A stretch of 64,000 bases of DNA from Rhizobium sp. CC-YZS058 (GTDB taxonomy: Bacteria > Pseudomonadota > Alphaproteobacteria > Rhizobiales > Rhizobiaceae), in contig NZ_JAYESJ010000001.1 in NCBI RefSeq assembly GCF_034720595.1, forward strand, positions 2,134,001 to 2,198,000. The letters are read 5' to 3'. Position 1 is the first letter of the stretch, and each line of letters begins with the position of its first letter. Below the pieces are notes generated by a model, which saw only the letters and a list, made by a program, of their open reading frames with translations, had not been told where the DNA came from and searched no databases. This document shows positions 9,302-17,307 of the stretch, piece after piece. The translations under genes were made by a program, and so were the position numbers.

Positions 9302-9589
9302 ATGTTCGAATGGGACGATGCCAAGAATGAGCTGAACATTGCCAAGCACGGCGTCGGCTTTGCCACCGCCGTGCGGATCTTCGATGGGCCCGTCTTCACC
9401 AGCATCGACCGTCGTTTTGACTATGGCGAAGTCAGGGAAAACAGTCTTGGTATGGTTGACGGCGTGTTGTGCCTCGCGGTGACCCATACCAACAGGCACG
9501 GCGTGCGAAGACTGATCTCCGCCCGTCGCGCCAGCCGCAGGGAGAGAGCTCGCTATGCCGAAGAACTTCGAAAAGGAACTGAGTCTTGA
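9302..9589 (+). CDS. brnT: BrnT-family ribonuclease toxin
   Basis: 95 residues, normal size. The BrnT hallmark opening FEWDDAKNELNIAKHGVGF is present, followed by the RelE-like core and VRRLISARRASRRERARY, which carries the conserved basic residues of the RNase site. BrnT cleaves RNA and is neutralised by BrnA. There is no ribosome-binding sequence before the ATG, and the predicted transcript start is at or just before the codon, suggesting near-leaderless translation. It overlaps brnA by 35 bases and sits between adhC and yaiI. Confidence 0.93.
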   Translation: MFEWDDAKNELNIAKHGVGFATAVRIFDGPVFTSIDRRFDYGEVRENSLGMVDGVLCLAVTHTNRHGVRRLISARRASRRERARYAEELRKGTES

Positions 9590-9824
9590 GGAGCTCGCCG
9601 CTCTTCCGGATGATGAGATCGATATGGGCGATCTGCCCGAGCTGAACGAGACGTTCTGGCAGGACGCGCGCTTGGTCCGTCCCGAAGGAACAGAACAGAT
9701 CACCCTCCGCGTGAAAAAGTCTGTGCTGCAGGCCTATCGAGAGACCGGTAAAGGCTACCAGACCCGCATGAACGCGGTTCTCGAATCCTACGCCCGGACC
9801 ATGTCCAAGCAGAAGCAACGCTGA
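9555..9824 (+). CDS. brnA: BrnA-family antitoxin
   Basis: 89 residues. An acidic N-terminal half (LPDDEIDMGDLPELNETFW) that should wrap the toxin, then a ribbon-helix-helix DNA-binding half (EQITLRVKKSVLQAYRETGK, then GYQTRMNAVLESYA). Starts inside the last codons of brnT; the ribosome-binding sequence GGGAGAGAG is within the toxin gene. Expected to bind BrnT and the palindrome upstream of the operon. Confidence 0.93.
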   Translation: MPKNFEKELSLEELAALPDDEIDMGDLPELNETFWQDARLVRPEGTEQITLRVKKSVLQAYRETGKGYQTRMNAVLESYARTMSKQKQR

Positions 9825-9829
9825 CCGCA

Positions 9830-10279
9830 ATGCCCGAAATCTATGTCGATGCCGATGCCTGTCCGGTCAAGCCGGAGATCCTCAAGGTCGCCGAGCGGCA
9901 CGGGATGAAGGTGACCTTCGTCGCCAATTCCGGGTTGCGGCCGTCGCGGGATCCGATGGTGGTCAATGTCATCGTTTCCGCGGGTTTCGATGCGGCCGAC
10001 GACTGGATCGCCGAGCGGGCGCGTCCAGGCGATGTGGTGGTGACGGCCGACGTGCCGCTGGCCGGTCGCTGCGTAGCGGCGGGCGCGCTGGTGACCGGGC
10101 CGACAGGCCGGATCTTCGACACCGCCAATATCGGCATGGCGACCGCCATGCGCGAACTCGGGGCGCACCTGCGTGAGACGGGGGAGAGCAAGGGCTACAA
10201 CGCCGCTTTTTCCCCCCGCGACCGCTCCGCCTTTCTCGAATCCCTCGACCGGCTCTGCCGGCGGGCGAAACAGGCCTGA
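9830..10279 (+). CDS. YaiI/YqxD family protein (UPF0178)
   Basis: 149 residues. Begins IYVDADACPVKPEILKVAER, the signature of the UPF0178 family, and contains VTADVPLAGRC and a conserved FSPRDRSAFLESLDRL end. The fold is PIN/NYN-like with clustered aspartates, so a nucleic-acid function is possible, but none is established. Starts five bases after brnA and is followed three bases later by the DUF1345 gene, so the three are probably co-transcribed. Confidence 0.9.
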   Translation: MPEIYVDADACPVKPEILKVAERHGMKVTFVANSGLRPSRDPMVVNVIVSAGFDAADDWIAERARPGDVVVTADVPLAGRCVAAGALVTGPTGRIFDTANIGMATAMRELGAHLRETGESKGYNAAFSPRDRSAFLESLDRLCRRAKQA

Positions 10280-10282
10280 CCG

Positions 10283-10969
10283 ATGGCCGATGCCCTGACG
10301 CTTCTGCACCGCCGCCACCGACCCTTTCTGGTGGCCTTCGGCGTCGCCAGCCTTGCGCTGGTCCTCGGCCTTGCCACGCTCGATAGGCGGCTTGCCATCG
10401 AGCTTGCTGCGGTGTCGTTCTTCTTGACCTATCTGATCCTTGCGGCTCTGAAGGTACCGCGGCTCGACGGGCCCTATCTGCGCGACAATGCGGCCGGCAC
10501 CGACGAGCCGGCCATCGTCATCTTCCTCGTTACCGTGGCCGCAGTCGTCATCAGTCTCGGCGCGCTCTTCCAGGTGCTGAACGAACAGAAGGGGGCGCCG
10601 ATCATCGAGCGTTTGCTCGCCTTTTCGGCGGTGGCGAGCGGCTGGCTGACCGTGCACACCATGGCCGCCTTTCATTATGCCCACCGCTACTGGAGCCCGG
10701 ACATGCTGTCCCCCGCGGCCAAGACGGGCGGAGAAACCACGGAAATGAACACGCCGAACCGCGGGCTCGATTTTCCGCGCACGCCTCTGCCCGGCATCGT
10801 CGATTTCCTCTATTTTGCCTTCGTGATCGGCATGACGGCACAGACCTCGGATGTCGCAATCACCTCGACCGAGATGCGAAGCGTCAATCTGGTGCACGCC
10901 ATCGTCTCGTTCTTCTTCAATGCGGTGCTGGTGGCGGTTGCGGTGAACGCGGCCGTGGCCCTGCTCTAG
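10283..10969 (+). CDS. DUF1345 membrane protein
   Basis: 228 residues with about five hydrophobic helices (FLVAFGVASLALVLGLATL, AVSFFLTYLILAAL, IVIFLVTVAAVVISLGALF, VASGWLTVHTMAAFHYAH, and a C-terminal FFFNAVLVAVAVNAAVALL). The loop between helices has the family's YWSPD and PDFLYFAFVIGMTAQTSDV-like block (here DFLYFAFVIGMTAQTSDV). Function unknown. Three bases after the UPF0178 gene. Confidence 0.88.
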   Translation: MADALTLLHRRHRPFLVAFGVASLALVLGLATLDRRLAIELAAVSFFLTYLILAALKVPRLDGPYLRDNAAGTDEPAIVIFLVTVAAVVISLGALFQVLNEQKGAPIIERLLAFSAVASGWLTVHTMAAFHYAHRYWSPDMLSPAAKTGGETTEMNTPNRGLDFPRTPLPGIVDFLYFAFVIGMTAQTSDVAITSTEMRSVNLVHAIVSFFFNAVLVAVAVNAAVALL

Positions 10970-11058
10970 AGAATCCGGTCGAAGCAGAGACCTTCACGAG
11001 TGGGAGCAGCCTTCGGTGAACCGACCCTCACCCGTGGCGCTTCAGAAAAGGATCATGG

Positions 11059-11892
11059 ATGAAAACGATTTCAGAAGCCGTTGCCTTCGGCGGTCGCCAG
11101 GTCGTCTACAGCCATGCCTCGACGGCATGTGCCTGCGAGATGACCTTCGCGGTCTTCGTTCCGCCACAGGCGGCCGAAGCGCCCTGCCCCGTTCTCTGGT
11201 ATCTCTCCGGCCTGACCTGCACCCATGCCAATGTCATGGACAAGGGCGAGTACCGGCGGATGGCGGCGGAGCTTGGTCTGATCATCGTCTGCCCGGATAC
11301 GAGCCCACGCGGACCGGACGCCGCCGACGAGCCGGACAATTGGCAGATGGGCAAGGGCGCCGGCTTCTACCTCGACGCGACGGAGGAACCTTGGGCGCAA
11401 CACTACCAGATGTCGCGCTATCTGACCGAAGACCTGCCTGCGCTGATCGCCGCCGCCTTTCCCGCCGATATGAGCCGTCAGGGAATCTTCGGCCACTCCA
11501 TGGGCGGCCATGGCGCGCTGACGATGGCGCTGAAGAACCCGAGCCGCTTCCGCTCCTGCTCTGCCTTCGCTCCGATCGTCGCCCCGTCCACGGCCGACTG
11601 GTCGATCGGTGCCTTCGAGGCCTATCTCGGGCCAGACCGCGCGGCGTGGCGGGCCTATGACGCCTGCGCGCTGGTCGAGGATGGCGCCCGCTTCCCGGAG
11701 ATCCTGATCGACCAGGGCTCGGCCGACGGGTTCCTCGAGAAGGGCCTGCGTCCCTGGCTGTTCGAGAAAGCGGTTGAAGGCACGGAGATCGCCCTGACGC
11801 TGCGCATGCAGCCGCATTACGATCATTCCTATTTCTTCATCTCCACCTTCATGGACGACCACTTGAGATGGCATGCCACACGTCTCGCCTGA
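11059..11892 (+). CDS. fghA: S-formylglutathione hydrolase
   Basis: 277 residues, an alpha/beta hydrolase of the esterase D family that splits S-formylglutathione into formate and glutathione, completing the pathway begun by AdhC. Visible are YLSGLTCTHANVMDKGEYRR, the nucleophile elbow GHSMGGHG (Ser147), the acid in DQGSADGFL and the histidine in HYDHSYFF. Start ATG has AAAGGATC before it. Separated from adhC by the brnTA-yaiI-DUF1345 group, all on the same strand. Confidence 0.95.
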   Translation: MKTISEAVAFGGRQVVYSHASTACACEMTFAVFVPPQAAEAPCPVLWYLSGLTCTHANVMDKGEYRRMAAELGLIIVCPDTSPRGPDAADEPDNWQMGKGAGFYLDATEEPWAQHYQMSRYLTEDLPALIAAAFPADMSRQGIFGHSMGGHGALTMALKNPSRFRSCSAFAPIVAPSTADWSIGAFEAYLGPDRAAWRAYDACALVEDGARFPEILIDQGSADGFLEKGLRPWLFEKAVEGTEIALTLRMQPHYDHSYFFISTFMDDHLRWHATRLA

Positions 11893-11946
11893 CCGGAAAC
11901 CCTCAAGGGCGCCCCGGATGCTCTGACAGAGCGGTGCGCGTCCGTC

Positions 11947-12264
11947 CTATCCGGCTGACTGTGCCCTTTGAGCGGGCGCGGCATCGATGACGCGGATTTT
12001 CGACTGCGCCAAGCCGTTCAGGCCCTGCATGTCGACCACAAGGTGCCAATGACCGGAGGCGGGCACGGCAAGCCGCAGCGGCGACTTCTTGGCCACTCCG
12101 CCGAGAAACTGGTGCTTGGCGGCCTGCTTGTAGAGCTTGAAGTTCGCGTCCGTCATCAGGCGGACATTGGCGACCGCTGAAAGCGTGATTTCGACGACCG
12201 TATCAGCGCGCTGCTCCTTGAGATCGTAATGGGTGAAGTTGATGGATTGCGATGTGGATGCCAT
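11947..12264 (-). CDS. DUF1883 domain protein
   Basis: 105 residues. The central block (NFTHYDLKEQRADTVVEITL, NVRLMTDANFKLYK, GGVAKKSPLRLAVPASGHWH, LVVDMQGL) matches the DUF1883 pattern. Likely a small soluble beta-rich protein of unknown function; in some bacteria the domain accompanies TIR domains, but none is present here. Divergent from crcB with 255 bases between. Confidence 0.85.
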   Translation of the reverse strand: MASTSQSINFTHYDLKEQRADTVVEITLSAVANVRLMTDANFKLYKQAAKHQFLGGVAKKSPLRLAVPASGHWHLVVDMQGLNGLAQSKIRVIDAAPAQRAQSAG

Positions 12265-12310
12265 GCTCAGCCCTGCGTTCAGCTCCCAAATATCGAAACC
12301 ATGGACGGAA

Positions 12311-12362
12311 GCGTCCGGAGCTCTCCCACTCCGGACGCCATGTCGCCCGGCTCATGGGCGAC
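12311..12362. repeat. Two strong inverted repeats between DUF1883 gene and crcB
   Basis: First hairpin: perfect 10-bp arms GCGTCCGGAG/CTCCGGACGC (12311-12338) with an 8-base loop. Second: 7-bp arms GTCGCCC/GGGCGAC (12342-12362). They lie 50-100 bases upstream of the DUF1883 start and about 160 bases upstream of crcB. No U-run follows on either strand. Confidence 0.6.
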
Positions 12363-12519
12363 GTGAGTATGAGGCATGAGCGTTTAAGAAAAGGTTTGCA
12401 AACCCGAACCTGTTTCACACCCCTTGAACGCGTCTTCGTCCAGATCGCCTAACTCTGGTCCTGACCTCATTCCTGCACCGTGCGCCGCCGTCTCGCCTCT
12501 GCCCGCAAAGGAAACTGCC

Positions 12520-12897
12520 ATGCTGAATATCGCCCTCGTCGCCGCAGGCGGCGCCATCGGATCGGTTCTGCGCTATCTCGTGGGATTGGCCGCCGCCCGC
12601 AGCCTCGGCCCCGTCTTCCCCTTCGGAACACTGACCGTCAACCTCGTCGGCGGATTCCTGATCGGCCTGGTGGCCGGCGTCTTCGCCATACGGGCGGAAG
12701 CGCCGCAGGAGCTGCGGGTCTTCCTGATCACCGGGTGCCTCGGCGGCTTCACGACCTTCTCCGCCTTTTCGCTCGACGTCGTCACGCTCCTGGAGCGTGG
12801 AGACAGCGGGTTGGCGGCGCTCTATCTGCTCGTGAGCGTCGGTTTTTCCATTGCCGCGGTCTTTGCGGGACTGGCCCTGATGCGGACCATTCTGTAG
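12520..12897 (+). CDS. crcB: Fluoride channel CrcB/Fluc
   Basis: 125 residues, four hydrophobic helices. Contains GGAIGSVLRYLVG, GTLTVNLVGGFLIGL (with the pore asparagine), and GGFTTFSAFSLD (with the conserved phenylalanines and the Na+-binding turn). Dimeric, exports fluoride through the inner membrane. ATG at 12520 has AAAGGAA upstream. The upstream sequence does not match the fluoride riboswitch consensus. rluC follows by 72 bases on the same strand. Confidence 0.94.
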   Translation: MLNIALVAAGGAIGSVLRYLVGLAAARSLGPVFPFGTLTVNLVGGFLIGLVAGVFAIRAEAPQELRVFLITGCLGGFTTFSAFSLDVVTLLERGDSGLAALYLLVSVGFSIAAVFAGLALMRTIL

Positions 12898-12969
12898 GAA
12901 CGGGGCGACAGAGCAAGCGATGACGGGCGCCGCGATGGATGCGCCAGCGACGGACTGAAGGAAGACGAC

Positions 12970-13956
12970 GTGGCCGGAATTGAGCACAGGACTGTGGACG
13001 CCGACGAAGCCGGCATGCGGCTGGACCGCTGGTTCAAGCTGCATTTCCCCGGCCTCGGCTTTGGAGCCCTGCAAAAGCTGTTGCGCTCCGGCCAGATCCG
13101 CATCGATGGCGGGCGGGTCAAATCCGATACGCGGATCGAGCCCGGCCAGTCGATCCGCATTCCGCCGATGGATGTCGACGCCAAGCGTGCCGCCGGTCCG
13201 ATCGCCGGACGCGACCTGAAACATGCGCCCGATGCCGAATTGCTGCGCCGCATGGTGCTGCACGAGGATGCGAAGGTCATCGTGCTCAACAAGCCGGCCG
13301 GCATCGCCGTACAGGGCGGCTCGGGCGTCAATCGCCATATCGACCAGATGCTGGACGCCTGGGTCAGCCCGAAGGGCGAGAAGCCGCGTCTCGTCCACCG
13401 CCTCGACCGCGACACCGCCGGCGTTCTCGTCATCGCCCGCACCCGCGGCGCGGCGCAGAAACTGACTGCTGCCTTCCGCGAGCGCGACACGAAGAAAACC
13501 TACTGGTCGCTGGTCAAGGGCGTGCCGCGCAAGCGCGAGGACAAGATCTCGACCTGGCTCGTCAAGGAGCAGACACCGGATGGCGACCGCATGCGCATCG
13601 CCAAGCATGGCGAGGACGGGGCCGACCACGCGATCTCCTACTACCGAATCCTTGAACAGGCCGGGCAGGATTTTGCCTGGCTGGAGATGGAGCCCTATAC
13701 GGGTCGCACCCACCAGCTGCGCGTCCACGCCGCCCATATCGGCCATCCGATTCTGGGCGATCCGAAATATTTCGACGCCGATCTCAACTGGACCTTCCCG
13801 GGCGGGGTGCAGAACAAGCTCCACCTGCTTGCCCGCCATATCGATATTCCCCATCCCGATGGCGGCCGGTTAAGCGTCACCGCGCCCCTGCCGCCGCATA
13901 TGCAGCAGAGCTGGAACCTGTTCGGCTTCGACCTCGACAATGCCGGGGAAGACTGA
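12970..13956 (+). CDS. RluA-family pseudouridine synthase (RluC-like)
   Basis: 328 residues. N-terminal S4 RNA-binding domain (MRLDRWFKLHFPGLGFGALQ to about 75), then the RluA catalytic domain with KPAGIAVQGGSG, and HRLDRDTAGVLV containing catalytic Asp146, then GRTHQLRVH. Converts uridine to pseudouridine in 23S rRNA; the exact sites cannot be told, RluC type (955/2504/2580) being most likely. Starts at GTG 12970 with AAGGAAG upstream. Its stop overlaps the next gene's ATG (TGATG). Confidence 0.92.
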   Translation: MAGIEHRTVDADEAGMRLDRWFKLHFPGLGFGALQKLLRSGQIRIDGGRVKSDTRIEPGQSIRIPPMDVDAKRAAGPIAGRDLKHAPDAELLRRMVLHEDAKVIVLNKPAGIAVQGGSGVNRHIDQMLDAWVSPKGEKPRLVHRLDRDTAGVLVIARTRGAAQKLTAAFRERDTKKTYWSLVKGVPRKREDKISTWLVKEQTPDGDRMRIAKHGEDGADHAISYYRILEQAGQDFAWLEMEPYTGRTHQLRVHAAHIGHPILGDPKYFDADLNWTFPGGVQNKLHLLARHIDIPHPDGGRLSVTAPLPPHMQQSWNLFGFDLDNAGED

Positions 13957-14618
13957 TGCATCTCGTCCTCTTCGATTGCGACGGCACGCTGGTCGACAGC
14001 GCGGCGCTGATCAACGAGACCATGGCCCGCACGTTCCGCGCCTTCGGCCTTACCCCGCCGAGCCTGTCCGAGACCAAGTCGATCATCGGCCTAACCCTCG
14101 ATATCGCCATCGCAAAGCTCAAAGCCTCGCCGCATGTGGACGATGAGGCGATCGCGATGACGGCCCATTACAAGAGCATCTATGCGGCCGTGCGGGCAGA
14201 CGGATTCATCGAGCCGCTCTTTTCCGGCATCGCGCCGATGATGGCGACGCTCGAGCAGGATCAACGCTGCGTGCTCGGTGCCGTCACCGGCAAGTCGCGC
14301 CGCGGGCTTGTGATGATCGAGACCAGCCATGGGATGGAACGGAGCTTCCGCGTCAGCCGCACGGCGGATGATTGCCCCTCCAAGCCGCACCCGGCCATGG
14401 TCAGCGAATGCTGCGCCGAAGCCGGCATTTTGCCCGGGCGAACGGTTGTTATCGGCGATGCGGTTTACGATATGCAGATGGCCAAAGCCGCGGGTGCGCT
14501 GGCTGTCGGCGTCGCCTGGGGATATGCCCCGGTGGACTCCCTGGTTGCCGCCGGCGCCGACCGGATCGTGCGCGACCCGCAAGAGATCCTCGACATGCTG
14601 GAGACCCTGCATGACTGA
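13956..14618 (+). CDS. HAD-family phosphatase (phosphoglycolate-phosphatase-like)
   Basis: 220 residues, HAD subfamily IA. Motif I is FDCDGTLVD (nucleophile Asp7, acid/base Asp9), motif II in GAVTGKSRRG, motif III lysine in CPSKPHPAM, motif IV IGDAVYDMQMAKAAG. A helical cap spans about 15-80. Substrate is uncertain. Overlaps rluC by one base and the following ATP12 gene by eight bases, so the three form a tight operon. Confidence 0.88.
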   Translation: MHLVLFDCDGTLVDSAALINETMARTFRAFGLTPPSLSETKSIIGLTLDIAIAKLKASPHVDDEAIAMTAHYKSIYAAVRADGFIEPLFSGIAPMMATLEQDQRCVLGAVTGKSRRGLVMIETSHGMERSFRVSRTADDCPSKPHPAMVSECCAEAGILPGRTVVIGDAVYDMQMAKAAGALAVGVAWGYAPVDSLVAAGADRIVRDPQEILDMLETLHD

Positions 14619-15396
14619 TATACGCGATGAGCTCGCCAATGCCTTCAGCGATCCCGACCCGGTGCGCCGGGCCCAAATCCAGATGCTGAAGCCGCTGCCG
14701 AAGCGCTTCTACAAAGATGTGACCGTGGGCCGGGACGAGACTGGCGCCCACCAGATCCTGCTCGACGGGCGCAGCGTGCGCACGCCGGCACGCCAGCCGC
14801 TGACCGTGCCGACGGCAAGCCTGGCCGAGCTGGTCGCGGAGGAATGGCGCGCCCAGGCCGAGGTGATCGATCCCGGCGCGATGCCGGTGACCCGGCTCGT
14901 CAACACGGCGCTCGACGGCGTTGCCAAGGATGTGCGCGGCGTCTTCGACGATATCCTCGCCTTCTCGGGCACCGACATGCTCTGCTACCGCGCCGCCGAG
15001 CCCGAGGGCCTGGTAGAGCGGCAGACGGGCCGCTGGGATCCGGTCCTGCGCTGGGCGGCGGAAACCCATGGCGCCCGCTTCATCCTGGCGGAAGGCATCA
15101 TGCACCAAGCCCAGCCGCGCCCGGCAATCGACGCCTTCGCCGAAGCGCTGCGCGCCTATGCGACCCCACTCGGCCTTGCCTGCCTCCATGCCATGACCAC
15201 GCTCACCGGCTCCGCCATCCTGGCGCTCGCCGTCGCCGACGCTCGCCTCTCCGCCGAGGAGGCCTGGTCGCTCGCCCATCTCGACGAAGACTGGCAGATC
15301 GAGCACTGGGGCACCGACGAAGAAGCCTTCCAGCGACGCGAAGCCCGCTGGAAGGACATGCAGGCCGCAGCAAAGGTGCTGGGCACGCTGCGGTAA
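14611..15396 (+). CDS. ATP12-family F1-ATPase assembly chaperone
   Basis: 261 residues. Matches the ATP12 pattern: KRFYKDVTVGRDETGAHQIL, LLDGRSVRTPARQPLTVPT, VAEEWRAQ, MPVTRLVNTALDGV, and a C-terminal helical part with HLDEDWQIEHWGTDEEA. In mitochondria Atp12 protects the alpha subunit before F1 assembly; the alphaproteobacterial homologue is presumed to act likewise. Begins at ATG 14611 inside the end of the phosphatase gene. Confidence 0.9.
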   Translation: MTDIRDELANAFSDPDPVRRAQIQMLKPLPKRFYKDVTVGRDETGAHQILLDGRSVRTPARQPLTVPTASLAELVAEEWRAQAEVIDPGAMPVTRLVNTALDGVAKDVRGVFDDILAFSGTDMLCYRAAEPEGLVERQTGRWDPVLRWAAETHGARFILAEGIMHQAQPRPAIDAFAEALRAYATPLGLACLHAMTTLTGSAILALAVADARLSAEEAWSLAHLDEDWQIEHWGTDEEAFQRREARWKDMQAAAKVLGTLR

Positions 15397-15548
15397 ATGG
15401 GTTCGCAGCTTCGTAGGTGTTTGTGCGATCTGCGAGCCACGCAACAGGACGATAAGCGGAGTTTCCGCCGTCCTCAACTGGTCGTATCCAGCGTTGTCTT
15501 GAAATTTAGAATCTCCTAAGGTTCCGACCACCGCAGGAGTTTCCAAGA

Positions 15549-16695
15549 ATGTGCCCATCTTCTCTCTCGAAGCAGGCTGCCGCCCTTGATGCAGCTTTCG
15601 ATCAAGCTCTGGCTGAGCAGCGTCTCGTCGGCGCTGTTGTCATCGTCTCGCGCCACGGCGAGATTGTCTACTGCAGAGCCGGTGGCTATGCAGACCGGGA
15701 GGCTGGCTTGGCCATGCGCGAGGATGCAGTTTTTCGTCTTGCGTCGATCACGAAACCGATCGTTTCTGCCGCGGCGATGCGGCTTGTCGAAAAAGGGACC
15801 ATCACCCTCGATGAGCCGATCACGCGCTGGCTGCCGGGCTTTCGTCCGCGTCTGCAAGATGGCTCTTCTCCTGAAATCACCATCGCCCACCTGCTAACCC
15901 ACTCATCTGGGCTGAGCTATAGGCTCTCTGAGTTCGAAGGCAGTGACTACCACAGGCTGAACGTATCGGATGGGATGGAGCAACCCGGCTTGTCCCTCGC
16001 TGAGAATCTCGAAAGAATTGGAAGCACGACCCTGCGATTCCGTCCCGGCAAAGGGTGGCGATATTCTCTAGCACTCGATGTGCTCGGCGGCGTCCTGGAG
16101 AAGGCGACAGGTCATGCGCTCTCGGAACTTGTTCGAGAGCATGTGACAGAGCCGTTGGAAATGTTCGAAACCGGCTTTTCGGTGAGAGACCCCTCGCGGC
16201 TTGTTACACCTTACGTCAACCGAAGCGACGGACCGGAGAGGATGCAGGACGGAACGATCGTCACCCTCCCGACGATGACGTTGAGTTTCTGGCCCAGCTG
16301 GATCTTTGGTGCCAACTCCTATGAGTCGGGGGGGAGGAGGAATGGTCGGCACCGCAGGTGACATTCTCACCTTCTTGGACGTCATTCGAGCTGGCGGCCA
16401 GCCGATCCTCTCCACGGACACCGTGTCTCAGATGACGCATAACCACGTTGGACTCGAGGCCGAGACGCAAGGCCCTGGTTGGGGTTTCGGATACGGATGG
16501 GCAGTGCTCTGTGATCCCACCGGAACCGGCACCCCGCAGGCGCGTGGAACACTGCAATGGGGCGGCGTGTACGGCCATCGTTGGTTTGTCGATTCCGCGA
16601 ATGGATTCTCCGTGGTCATCCTCAGCAACACGGCACCGGAAGGACTCGCAGGCGCCTTTCCGACGGCTGTTCGAGACGCGGTGTACGCTGTATAA
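15549..16695 (+). pseudogene. Serine hydrolase (beta-lactamase/class C-like), frameshifted
   Basis: Two adjacent frames together make one protein of about 380 residues. The first (15549-16361) carries the SxxK motif in LASITKP, the THSSGLSYR loop and the middle of the domain; the second frame (to 16695) resumes at GGMVGTAGDILTFLD and carries the C-terminal part with WGGVYGHRWFVD, the usual HxG-like region. They join in a run of seven G at about 16328-16334; deleting one G restores a continuous reading ...YESGGGGMVGTAGD. Either a recent frameshift, a phase-variable tract or a sequencing error. Start ATG has AGGAG upstream. Codon use is less GC-rich than the neighbours, hinting at later arrival. 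Confidence 0.82.
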
Positions 16696-16858
16696 ATGGG
16701 AAGCGGTTGGGACCGTATGCTCCGCGCACGTCGTGGGAGGCCCGCTTCGAGCAACGGAGAATCGACCGCTGTAACAATGGTCAGCGCGCTCAGGAGCGTG
16801 ACCAAGCTCAAGACCCACTCACTTTGCGGACGTCCAGATGGGGACCTTGGAGTCGCCC

Positions 16859-17173
16859 TCACGCCGTCAGCTTCAACCCCGCGATCCCTGCCACGATCAG
16901 CCCGATGCAGCCGAGTCGTGCTGCCGTGACGGGTTCTGCGAAGAGGAAGATGCCGAGCGCGACCGTGCCGACCGTGCCGATGCCGGTCCAGATGGCGTAG
17001 GCCGTGCCGAGCGGCAGGCTGCGTACGGCGAGCCCGAGCAGCGCGACGGAGAGGACCATCGAACCAACGGTCAGAACGGTCGGCAAAGGCCGTGTGAAGC
17101 CGTCGGTATATTTAAGCCCGACGGCCCAGCCAATTTCGAGAAGTCCGGCGAGGAAGAGGGTGAACCAGGCCAT
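16859..17173 (-). CDS. sugE: SMR-family guanidinium exporter (SugE/Gdx)
   Basis: 104 residues, four transmembrane helices. The opening AWFTLFLAGLLEIGWAVGLK has the essential Glu13 and the tryptophan of the Gdx subgroup, and the block GTAYAIWTGIGTVG is typical of SugE rather than EmrE. Gdx proteins exchange guanidinium for protons. ATG at 17173 is preceded by AAGGAG seven bases upstream, and immediately before that lies a two-hairpin element matching the guanidine-II riboswitch, which fits the substrate. The gene follows rarA but has its own candidate promoter. Confidence 0.95.
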   Translation of the reverse strand: MAWFTLFLAGLLEIGWAVGLKYTDGFTRPLPTVLTVGSMVLSVALLGLAVRSLPLGTAYAIWTGIGTVGTVALGIFLFAEPVTAARLGCIGLIVAGIAGLKLTA

Positions 17174-17194
17174 GATGTCGCTCCTTTGCAAGAA

Positions 17195-17247
17195 GCGAGG
17201 CCGTCCCCGCGGGCGTTGCGCGTGATCGCGCCCGCGGCCGTCCGCGG
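17195..17247 (-). ncRNA. Guanidine-II (mini-ykkC) riboswitch
   Basis: On the minus strand two hairpins each carry an ACGG tetraloop flanked by GG/CC. P1 (17232-17247): CCGCGG-ACGG-CCGCGG, a perfect 6-bp stem. P2 (17195-17210): GCGGGG-ACGG-CCTCGC, six pairs including one G-U. The linker is 21 nt. Tandem hairpins with ACGR loops define mini-ykkC RNAs, which bind guanidinium and release a ribosome-binding site; here AAGGAG begins eight bases after P2 and leads directly into sugE. Confidence 0.88.
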
Positions 17248-17254
17248 TCCGTGT

Positions 17255-17283
17255 TTTATGCCACACCCGCCCCTGATCGGCAA
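17255..17283 (-). promoter_or_regulatory. Candidate promoter for the riboswitch-sugE transcript
   Basis: Minus-strand TTGCCG (17278-17283), spacer exactly 17 bases, CATAAA (17255-17260). The predicted start is a few bases before the first riboswitch hairpin. Confidence 0.55.
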
Positions 17284-17307
17284 GACCGGGACCCAAGTAC
17301 GGGCGGC

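Noticed and set aside
12363..12519. Fluoride riboswitch before crcB
   Set aside because: The conserved core sequence of the crcB motif is not present; only unrelated hairpins further upstream.
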